Shown piece by piece: positions 54,597 through 64,000 of a DNA stretch of 64,000 nt. The notes under the pieces are model-generated. The model was not told where the DNA came from. It worked only from the letters and a program-made list of their open reading frames with translations, and did no database searches. Position 1 is the stretch's first letter; every line of letters starts with the position of its first letter. The DNA is taken from assembly GCA_037953625.1 (NCBI GenBank), contig CM075653.1, forward strand, positions 2,604,001-2,668,000, in the 5' to 3' direction. A program made the position numbers and the translations under genes. Origin of the DNA: Crotalaria pallida (Eukaryota > Streptophyta > Magnoliopsida > Fabales > Fabaceae).

Positions 54597-54744
54597 AGAA
54601 CCTCGGAACAAGGCTCAGATAGCCTTGACCGAGCTGGGGGGCTTATGTGGTGAATTCGGCCCTTATGAGGTGGATTCGAGAAAAGGACCTAAACCAGAAC
54701 CTCGGAACAAGGCTCAGATAGCCTTGACCGAGCTGGGGGGCTTA
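54597..54744 (+). repeat. Duplicated purine tract plus LTR start
   Basis: The segment AGAACCTCGGAACAAGGCTC ... GAGCTGGGGGGCTTA followed by TGTGGT occurs at about 54597-54652 and again at 54694-54750, 97 bp apart. The second copy borders the real LTR. After the first copy the sequence TGTGGTGAATTCGGCC imitates the LTR start TGTGGTAGACTCGGCC. Confidence 0.82.
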
Positions 54745-55366
54745 TGTGGTAGACTCGGCCTAGCCGAGATCTCCTCGCCAAAGACCTAAGGACCCTTCAG
54801 GAAGCCTTCGGAGCGCTTGGCCGAGCTCGACGCTCAACGGACGAACAGACGCCAGATACGGGCCGACCTCAAACTCCAACTCAGGTCTGACGTCTGAGTC
54901 CGACACCTTCCCAGATCCGACACCTTCCCAAGTCCGACGCCTAGGACATGATGACGCCTCCCTTCCTTATCCACAAGGACAGCTCACCACCTTATCCACA
55001 AGGACAGCTCACCACCTTATCCACAAGGACAGCTCACCACCTTATCCACAAGGACAGCTCACCACCTTATCCGCAAGGACAGCTCATCCACTCATAGCTC
55101 AGTACAGGCTGGCCCTACTTGGGCCTAAAGCAAGCCCATTAGGGCAACCAGCTCCCCCCTATAAGTAGCTCCGTACTACATGGGGCTCAGGTACGTCCTC
55201 TAACCCTAATTGTCACCCTCACACACCAGTGATTAGGGTTACTCCCCTGGCTCTCTTCCTTAGCCATTTGAGGACTCCCACCAAACATCACATATCAACC
55301 CTAGACAGAGGCTCCTTCGAAGGTCTTCTCCTACCCTTGGAGGTCCTCACCGTCTAGGACATCACA
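54745..55366 (+). repeat. 3' LTR, family III, with five 25-bp units
   Basis: It is a direct repeat of 46675-47246. The 25-bp tandem array at 54966-55090 has five units. It is flanked on the right by ATTGT. Confidence 0.9.
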
Positions 55367-55556
55367 ATTGTAACATCCTCAATTTAAAACGCTTCATATA
55401 ATATGAATTATGCAAGTTATTGTATTAAATTGTGATGAATTTATGAGTACTAGACAACTAAGAGCTAGGGTTTAGCATAGAAATCATAGCCAAATGGGTA
55501 TATGATGTAAGGAAAAGGTGTTAGAGTTAGAAACTATGAAAATATGGAAAAACAGC

Positions 55557-55820
55557 AAAGTAATCGATTACTGTTGGTGAGTTAATCGAGTACAAGCTCT
55601 CAGCCAACAATGCACCAAAATGTTGCACTGAAGGGTAATCGATTACTTCTGGACAAGTAATCGATTACTGAGCCTCTGCTGAAAATACCAAAATTGTTGC
55701 ATCAAGTTGTAATCGATTACTTTATGGCCAAGTAAGTGATTACAAGGCCTCAGGTTGGAAGTCACAAAATGTTGCATTGAAGCATTAATCGATTACCTGG
55801 CCAGGGTAATCGATTACTTC
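55557..55820. repeat. GTAATCGATTAC palindrome array in the LTR
   Basis: Seven or more copies of (G)TAATCGATTAC or one-base variants (TTAATCGAGTAC, GTAAGTGATTAC) occur in pairs about 20-30 bp apart. Confidence 0.85.
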
Positions 55821-56284
55821 GTGGGTCTGTAAAAAAAAAAAGAAATAAAATGGGGTTGTGCGTGTGGCTCCCCAACCACACAAAGGGAATCTTCCCTTTT
55901 CTCTTTAAATTAGGACCACATATTTTCCTCCCATACAAACAAATAAAACAAAACTTTTCCTCTTTCTCATTCATTCTCTCCATCAACAAATCTCTCTCTC
56001 TTCTTTCACTCCCTCCCCCACGAATTCCACCTTCCTCCACCAAGATCCAAGTTGAGTTCTTCTTCCTTTGCAAGCCCATCAAGCCATAAGCAAGCTTCAT
56101 AGGTAAAGCTTACTTCTCCTTTCTCTCTCTATGTGCTTAATACGACTTCTCTCTCTTTTTCCTCTCCTAAAATTCGAACCCCACTCTTTTGGGTTTCCAT
56201 ACTCTTATGTTCTTTCTTTGTTTCATGGCTTAATGGAGATCAAGTTCTCACTTTCCTCCACTCACCTCTCTTGGGAGCTCTTTG

Positions 56285-59200
56285 TGTAACACCCCAATTT
56301 GGACTTAGAATTTTCACTAAAATCAGTTTATTTTAATTCTTTTACAAAAAGATTTTCATAAAACAATTTGGTTCATTTGTTTACAAAATAATTTGATACT
56401 TAACTTGCGTTATAAAAATTCTATTTCCAAAAAGAGATGTTACCATCCAACACATTTCAAAAAAACTCATTTTCTCCATGTCATATTTAATTGATGGTTA
56501 ACTTGCGGAAAATAATTTAGGTACATATGAACATGATACAATAACCAAAAAGTACTTCTTTTATTTCATTTAAAATATTCCATATTACAACTGGGGTTAC
56601 ATTCGGGATAGAGTAATCGTGTCCTACCCATCCAAAGATGGAATACAAAACAAAAACTATCCTAGACTATTAGTCTGTATCATTTCCTCCACCGCAACTG
56701 TCTGGAATATTCCTTGATTGCTGCTTCTGCTTCCTCCTCGTATGTATGTCGTCTCGCGATCCTCTTCCGACTTGAGCAACCGCTACTCGAGATAGTACAT
56801 GATCTGTCATCTGTGAACATTGTTCCCCAATGTTCACAGGAAAGGGAAATAGAGAGAGTAAGCACTTCCGAACGATATGATCGTCGACGGCGCGGGCTTA
56901 CCATAGGGGAATATTAAGACCATACAAGCATATCATAAAACAATATATACATCATTATTACCAATCCCTTAAACAACTTCAGCTAAATACCATAGCGTCT
57001 TTTCCACCAAAAGGATAATCTTCATGAAACCATATCCATTATATTTAATTATCTTTAGGCTCTAAGTTTCATTATCATAACCACCGGAAATTCAAGAGGG
57101 GGTACCACCATCGAGGCTCAAGGGTTTGGTAGCACACATGTTACATCTCCTCCATCATTCCAACCACATCCTAGTTCGGAAAGCAGATGGGACGCACAGG
57201 AACCCTAACCATGCTGGCATCGATGTCGAAGGGTACGCACCAACAAGTATCCAACAACCGAAGTGAAATCATTTCATCAATACAGTTTCAAAAATACAGC
57301 GACATCTAGCTCCATTCGGGTTCCCTCTCACCATCTAAGATTTGCTCAAGGGGGCGACAACACTTTCTCTAGTTGATCGTGCAGTTCCTTGCTACGACAT
57401 TGCCTACAACTGAAAGACAAGTCCTTGTAGTCTTGTCCTGCATAGAGAAGCACTCGAGGCTTCTTGACGTTCACCGTCCTTGCCCTCCCCTATCGCAATC
57501 ACCACTTGAAAGTACACCGGCCTCCATGTCTTCGGTATCTTTCCTCTCCGATACTTCACTCTCAACGCGTAGGTTTAGGAGAGGGGTTCCTAAGTCTTTT
57601 AAGTCTTTTAAGTCTGTCATTAATCCTAGTTTTGGTCGACCCATTCTAAGCCTCGCTTCTAACGGGTCACGACCTCTAAGGGAAACATCAAACACCCTCT
57701 ACAGTACAGTGGATTCCACAAGACTTAGACCACGGCACAGTCATCCACGTGGCCAGTCACTTAAAGGGGATATTTAGCAAAGTTATTTTTGTGCCGCTTG
57801 CACCATCACTGTACACTACTATCGCTTTCGCAATTTCACATTATTCTTTAACCATTCTTATATTTCATAATAATATTTACAAAATATGTCAAGTCCTTTT
57901 CATGGAACGACCGGTCGAAAAACACAAAGAACTCTTTTCATAGGAACCACCGAACATTAATTATCTTTCCACAAGATGAATCATTATTTTCAAAATATAA
58001 TATACAATTCAAAAAAATATACAACATGGCATAATCAATTAGCAACCGACATAAATATCGAGGAATCGTGTTTTTCGTATAAACGGCGGGATGCACACTC
58101 AATTGCCGTTTTACTACTCGACCGATAGATTCCTAGTTCCGACCTTTGAGATGATACGGAACGTCCTAATATTACCCTACATGCCACTATGTCTTAAGAA
58201 GGCTTCTCTCTCACCTGAGATCCATGCTTACTCTGTTTTCAACCTTTGAGTCCACAACTCCAGCAGCTCGTTCACTTTTGATTCCTTTATTCTTGAATGA
58301 TGAACGACATACAATTAATATCTAATGAGTACTTTGTACTACCTAAGTAAAGGCTAAACCCAAAGTACCAAAGTACCTTAAAACAGAAGTCCTTTTTAAA
58401 ACAGAAATCCTTTTTAAGGCATTAGATAACTTAAACAATTCCTTTTAACATCAAGAAATCCTTTTTGCAAAACAAAATTTAAAACTCACTCCAATACTTG
58501 AAAACCTTTAAGAATACATTTTTATTTTCATAAAAACCATACTACATTGCTTATATAACAACTACCATGTTCAGCCACGTATACACATAAACAAACATTT
58601 ACATTTTGACTATCATAGATTTCTTAAACTTTATATTACTTTAAAAGAGACTCAACATTATAAAACTCATACATGCATGAATTAACCTAATTCCTATAGT
58701 CACACATATGCCATTTAGAGAAGCATCATATCAATTAGACATCAATTTTCATAGCATTCACTCATTTATCTAAAAACACTTAACTCTATATCAAAATACA
58801 ACCCATTTCATATCAAACAATATGACACTCATACCCAAACATATACATACATATATTTAGCAAATCAAAATCATTTTTAGAATTACTTAAATCAATTTAT
58901 CAAATTTGGACAGCAACTACACACAAACTTGAAATTCACTTTTCTCATAAACTGTACCTCTAAATATCATGCCTCTTTTTCCTACTTACAAAACACAAGT
59001 CCTATTATCTAATCAACATTTAAATAGCATAAAATCATATTAAAAACAATTCTGGACAGCCAGGTAAGATAGAGTTGCATTATTTCAAAATCACCCGAAA
59101 ATGCATCTTTTTCAAATTATTATTAAAGGATACATATACCATGGTCTAGAAATAGAGTCAAACTAAATAAAATAACATTTTTACTTTATAAAACAATTTT

Positions 59201-60644
59201 GGGACAGCATACCCTACAAGTCTTGCAAAATCACTTTTTTCTTTTTAGCTTTTAAATTATGAAAATCATCTCCAATCATAATATAACTTTTAAAACACAA
59301 TCAAAATATCTTAAAAATAAACCTCAATTTTTTCTTTACTACATCTCACTCTTAAGTACCTTATAACAACTACCATTTACAGGCTATTCATACAGCATGA
59401 ATTTGAAGTATTTTTCTTTGATGCACATTTCAATCAAGCAGTAAACAAATTTTTGCATAATCATGTTATAAACACATATAACATATTGATAAAATAAACT
59501 CAAGTATTCTAAGTTAAAAATACTTTTTCTCTATCGATAATGAAATTAAGTTACAGATTATAAACAGTACACAACAAAATCACTTTTAAGCATCAGTACA
59601 TTCACAAAATCACTTTTACACTTCCTTGCTAATTTTTAACTACTTATAATAAAGATCTTAGCATAAAGTACACATTACCAATTCATTTCAAAATAATTTC
59701 TATTCTTGATGCAACTATTTTAAAATCTTGAACGGCATATACACTATTTCTTAAAACTCAGTTTTCTCCTAAAGGGTTTATCAGATACACATGCCGCTTT
59801 TTCCTAAATTATTTTTACGAATTCTATTATATTAAAATGATTAAATCTAAGTCACATAACAATAATTTCACCTGCTGTGCAGCCACCACAATTTGTTGCA
59901 TCATCTTCAGAAAATAAAGCAAACAAACTTAAATAATTATATACAAATTAAGCACTACTAACACATATCAAAATAATCATTTGGGGTCTTATATCTTAAT
60001 AAAATAATAACTTTCCAGAATTAAAATAATTTTTCAGAATTAATTATTTTTCAGAATAAATAAACACCTATATATACTAATAATCACCTATTCACATCAA
60101 ACAATTATTAAATCAGCTAGGAAAATTATCAAACTCTATATATATTTTTTCTAAATAATTCGGCCACTGTTCAACAATTAGGAAAAATACTTTTAATTTT
60201 TAAAACACCAATACATCATAGTTACATAATATTATACCTTCCTAATAATTGTTTTAATCATCAATAAAATATAAAATAGACATCTTTCATAAAAATCATT
60301 TTTTTACAGCAACTAAACTCACAACTTAACTTAATCACATAGTTATATCATCACACAAAAATACAATTCTTATCAATCTATTTTTCCTTATTAAAATTAC
60401 CCAATTACTCCTAGAATTATCAAACAAAAACACTATAAATCATTTGCAACTTTTTACTAAAAAAATAAAATCATAACCCACGGCCAACACCATAAAAAAT
60501 CCAGAATTTTACTTATTTTCATAAAACTATTATTATTTCATTCTCATATCAAAATATTAAAGATCAAATAATCATCCACTAGTTTATACTTATTAAGAAA
60601 TAAGTCACATAACAATTATACACACATATAACAACAACTACTAC

Positions 60645-60697
<53 letters not shown>

Positions 60698-62418
60698 GTC
60701 CAAAAATAAAACAAGGTAAAAGACCCATTTTTTTCTTTTCTTCAAATAATACATTAAACTTATTTAATTTCCATTCCTTATTCATACATTCATCTTGAAT
60801 CCAAACAAAAAGGAATAAAATACTTCAAACAGATACAAAATTTCTATAAAACATAAATTCCTGTATTGTAAGAACACAAAAATTTCAGAATATTCTTTTT
60901 CCTTTTTATGCTATATAATTCGGTCATCTCGAGGTTAAAGAAAATGGGAGATTATTCTCTTTAAACAACTTCTTTTTTGTCCCTTTTCTTATCCTTATTT
61001 CATTTGACCACAAATCAAAATATTACCAACAAAAACATAGTTCATTCTAATATAAAAATAAGAATTAGAAACTTTTAGTTCTTAATATCATAAAAAAAAA
61101 TTAGAGATTCTAATAACAGTAGAAGAAGAGATGAAATAAATTAAAATATAGACTTAGAGTTACCTCTCCTCCTAAAGCTAAAAGACTTTTCCAAGGTGAG
61201 AAAATTTTCCTCCTCTTCCTACCTTCAACTCGCCACCTTCCTCTCTCTTTTCTCTTGGAATAATTTTTTTTCTCAAAGTAACAACAAGTAGTGTGTGAAA
61301 TGATGAAAGGTGTGATGGCCTATTTATAGGTGAAGAGAAGGCAAATATTCCCCAAAAATCTGATCAGAAATTCATCCCCCCTCCTAGTCCATGGTGAGTC
61401 ATCAACTTTACTTCTTCACTTGGAACTTCACAAGCATTAAATGAGACTTTTCTAAAAACTATAGCTTCTTAACTCAAGGTTTATTCCTCACAATTTTCAG
61501 AAATTATTCTCTTCTCTCCCTCCTAATATTTGGACGGTGCACACATATAAAAATAAGGAGAAAAATTTCCATTGGCCCATTTTGAATTCACCACATAATT
61601 GACCAATCACCTAAAAGCTTTCATTTTTAATAATTCAGAAATAATTTAGAAAAATGCCAATATCTGGACTGTGAAACCAGTAGGCATTTATATAAATATT
61701 TAAATATATAAATAAAATTATTTTATAGTCCAATAATTTATTTTATACTCCAAAATAATTTTTCTAAGTTAAAAATACCAAAAATTCGTTTTTCCCTACT
61801 GTACAGTACTTTTTTCGCAGATGTCAAAATAAAAATCTTATTTTCACATATTCAAATACTACATTTTAATACGATCGTTTTCATATAAAGTTTATAATTT
61901 TTGGACTTACGGTTTGAAAGTTATGAATTTTTGAAGCTGTAAGATCATTTCCTTCAAAAATGCACTTCATAAGCTTTCAAATAATTTTATAATAAGGAAA
62001 ATACGAAAATATATTTTATTTGGACTGTGGTCCAATAGAAAACCTCAGAAATGTATTTCTGTTTTCAAAATAATATACACTTGAGTCAAAAGGTCATTTA
62101 ATGCATTAAAATCACACATTTACACTTAAAACTCAAAAATTCGTTCAGTACTGTAGCAGTGATAAAATTTCGAAAACTCCAAAATAAAAATCAAAACTTT
62201 AATTTTCATAATCTACGTTTCGATACGATCGTTTTGACATATCATTTGTAATTTTTCGACATACGGTTTAAAAGATATAAATTTTTGAAGTTATAGTTCT
62301 ATAACCCAAAAATTTCACTTTTTGTCAAAACCTTAGTTAAAATCATTCCAATAGAATTTTTCTTAATAAAAATATTTGTTAAATATTTGTTAAATTGGAT
62401 AAAATTGCGGGTCTCACA
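56285..62418 (-). mobile_element. Giant LTR-like insertion, probably a solo LTR (6134 bp, TSD CTTTG)
   Basis: The exact CTTTG duplication lies at 56280-56284 and 62419-62423. On the minus strand the ends are TGTGAGACCC and GGGTGTTACA. The latter is the same end as the host LTR, so the two may be distant relatives. A TATAAATA box lies on the minus strand at 61321-61328. No coding frame, primer site or purine tract is visible, and I could find no internal second LTR. An old 340-bp tandem duplication is seen near the right end (about 61786-61972 against 62147-62330). A 6-kb LTR is extreme but known in Ogre-like plant elements. A diverged large retrotransposon derivative is the alternative. Confidence 0.68.
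60641..60692. repeat. (TA)n microsatellite
   Basis: About 50 bp of nearly pure TA lies inside the giant LTR-like insertion. Confidence 0.95.
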
Positions 62419-62924
62419 CTTTGTGAGGCACAAAGAATCTAGGGTTAAGGCTAGCTTTTGGGTTAAGATTCATCCCACTCTCTCCTTGATTTAAGGTAAG
62501 GGGGTGTGTGTTACCTTGTTTTAGGGACTTGTTTCTAGCTAGTACATAGTGATGTGCTAAGATTATGTGTGTAGATTTAAGATAGGAACCTTAGGAAATA
62601 GTGAGTAATTAAATTGCTATGATTATACCATGTATGAACCCTAAGTATAAATGCTTGATATATTTGAAACAGTGTGAATAAATATTGAAAGACATGAGTA
62701 GGTGGATGACTAATTGTGATACATGAATGAATTTGGATAAGTGCTAATTGGTGTTGATGACTAAATGTATGGTATGTATTGTGTTGGCTATGTTGGTTGC
62801 TATTTTTGATTGAAAAAGAATATAAGGTCAATTTGGGAAAGTATAATTTTAAGGAAATAAAAAGGAATTGATGGTTGAATTGATCATTGGGACATTGGGA
62901 CACTAGGTGTTCCTGCTAGGTGTA

Positions 62925-63005
62925 CAAATGCCCCATTAGGGCCAAATGCCCCATCAGGCTAAAATGCCCCATTAGGTAAAAATGCCCCGTTAGGAGTCAA
63001 TGTCC
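62925..63005 (+). repeat. Short tandem repeat AATGCCCCATTAGG
   Basis: About five units of 14-20 bp vary around AAATGCCCCATTAGG. Related GGGTG and CCTAATGGG words continue to 63230. Confidence 0.8.
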
Positions 63006-64000
63006 CCAAATGATCAATTCAACGAAAACTAAAGTAATGGAAAATGTGAAATAGACTAAGGTATGTAAAGTAATTATGCTAAAGAATGTGATAAATATGA
63101 GTATACGATCATATGTATTAGTCCTAACGGGTGAGGCCTAGTGGGTGATAGTCCTGATGGGTGCCAAAGTCCCTAATGGGTGTACAAATGCCCTAGCAGG
63201 AGCAACCAATAATTCCTAGTGGTACAAATATATGGTAATGAATAAATGATTGATGCAAAGGCTAATGGAGGAATAAAGTTTATGTTGCAAAAGAAAGAGT
63301 AATTGAAATGTTGAATTTGCATGAGTATGTTATGGAGTAATTGAGTGAACCTATATTTGCTAAATGGCTAAGTGTGTGTGACTTGGTGGGTTATTATGTC
63401 TAATTAGAAACTGCTTCCTATTTCATGTGTAATGCTCACCCTCTTGCTATTTTTACAGGTAATGAGATTGAGCTTGCACAACCCCCGGCCTAGCAGGTGC
63501 ACTCTCCCTTACAGGGAGAGTAGTTTATGGGAGATTAGGGGTTTTTGATGTAGTCCTGGTTGTTATAGGGATATGTGTATGTTTTTATGTTTTGTATATG
63601 AAACTCAAAGTATCATTTTTGGGTTATCCAGGATTGCTTCCTTGGGAAAGGAAGTGTAATACTTTGGGAAAACTTTTATAATTCCACAACTTGATCTTTT
63701 GCTGCTACCTCTGATGTAATTATGTAGTGAAGTAGATTGTTAATACACTGTTGACGTTTAGCCCTGTTGGCTCTGAATGAAATGGATATTTATGTGTATA
63801 TGAATTGCACAGGTTTCAGAATTTAAAGTTTTGGTTTACTAAATAAACAAAGGAAACTCTGTCCGACTTGACAGAGAATTTTAGATATAAAGTAGTAATT
63901 AAAAAGAAATTTTCAACTTGCTATTTTGATTTATGGGGGTAATCAAGGGTAATTAATGATAGGGTGTTACATTATGGTATCAGAGCAGTTTCCCTCGGCC

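Larger units (their letters stand above)
46675..55366 (+). mobile_element. Complete Tat-type LTR element, pol-less (8692 bp, TSD ATTGT), family III
   Basis: LTRs 46675-47246 (572 bp) and 54745-55366 (622 bp) start TGTGGTAGAC and end GACATCACA. They are flanked by exact ATTGT (46670-46674 and 55367-55371). Inside are a primer site, decayed gag and protease, no recognisable reverse transcriptase, RNase H or integrase, an intact antisense gene (53750-51440), a duplicated purine tract and the 3' LTR. The LTR length difference is exactly two 25-bp units. About eight other base changes are visible. The element cannot supply its own enzymes. It lies within the first three bases of another element's LTR. 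Confidence 0.92.
55372..64000 (+). mobile_element. Ty3/gypsy-like element cut by window end: interrupted 5' LTR and primer site
   Basis: The LTR reads TGT (46672-46674, and again in the target duplication at 55369-55371) then AACATCCTC from 55372. It ends GGGTGTTACA at 63971. With the 6.1-kb insert and its duplication removed it is about 2.46 kb. The ends TGTAACA and TGTTACA are inverse. TGGTATCAGAGCAGT (63975-63989), a tRNA-Met-type primer site, follows, as in Tekay/Del-like chromoviruses. Internal genes lie beyond the window. A palindrome array (55557-55820) and a tandem AATGCCCCATTAGG block (62925-63005) lie within the LTR. Confidence 0.75.

Noticed and set aside
55557..55820. CRISPR-like array of AATCGATTAC
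   Set aside because: The repeats are short perfect palindromes with irregular spacing inside a plant LTR. No cas genes are present and the DNA is eukaryotic.
57373..57777. 134-codon frame in the giant LTR-like insertion
   Set aside because: It lies in a GC-richer block of the LTR and shows no recognisable domain. Overlapping frames on both strands suggest composition, not coding.

Overview
This window is plant nuclear DNA from a eudicot, probably a legume. The supports are spliced genes with GT-AG introns, plant-type LTR retrotransposons with 5-bp target duplications, Stowaway-like MITEs, a tRNA-derived SINE, and LTRs carrying many AATCGATTAC-like palindromes. The species cannot be named from the sequence. 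About 85% of the window is transposable elements, many nested. Only one ordinary host gene is visible: a four-exon, 358-residue caffeate/flavonoid-type O-methyltransferase (10594-23370, + strand).

Layout. 1-6481 is the right part of a family-I Ty3/gypsy (Tat-type) element. It has a gag scrap, no pol, an antisense plant-mobile-domain (PMD) gene and a 3' LTR. 6482-10593 is intergenic, with a SINE, a MITE and an array of short palindromes. 10594-23370 is the methyltransferase. Its intron 1 holds a hAT-like insert. Its intron 3 holds a complete 9.0-kb family-I element (13534-22526, TSD GTAAT), which itself carries a solo LTR of the same family (TSD CAAGG). 23414-41855, starting 43 bp after the methyltransferase stop codon, is a complete 18.4-kb Tat-type Ty3/gypsy element on the minus strand (TSD GAATG). 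It has gag-pro-RT-RH-aRH-INT and a four-exon antisense PMD gene. It is interrupted by a young gag-only copia-type element (31632-37523).

41871-42400 holds nested MITEs. 42482-45925 is a fold-back repeat split by a Mutator-like inverted-repeat element, which is split in turn by a copia-type solo LTR (TSD GACTA). 46675-55366 is a complete 8.7-kb Tat-type element (TSD ATTGT) with decayed gag-protease, no RT or integrase, and an apparently intact two-exon antisense gene of 740 codons. It sits three bases inside the LTR of the last element. That LTR (46672-74 plus 55372-63971) ends at a tRNA-Met-type primer site and contains a 6.1-kb LTR-like insertion on the minus strand (TSD CTTTG).

How the parts relate. 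Three of the four Tat-type elements keep, lose or decay their pol genes independently, yet all four copies keep at least part of an intron-containing accessory gene on the strand opposite gag-pol, just inside the 3' LTR. Two kinds of accessory gene occur: a PMD gene in three copies, and a 'putative gypsy type transposon' (PF04195-like) gene in one. This antisense cargo, and its survival in elements that cannot encode reverse transcriptase, is the most interesting theme in the window. Splice sites, target duplications and LTR limits were read by eye. Family names come from motif recognition without database searches.
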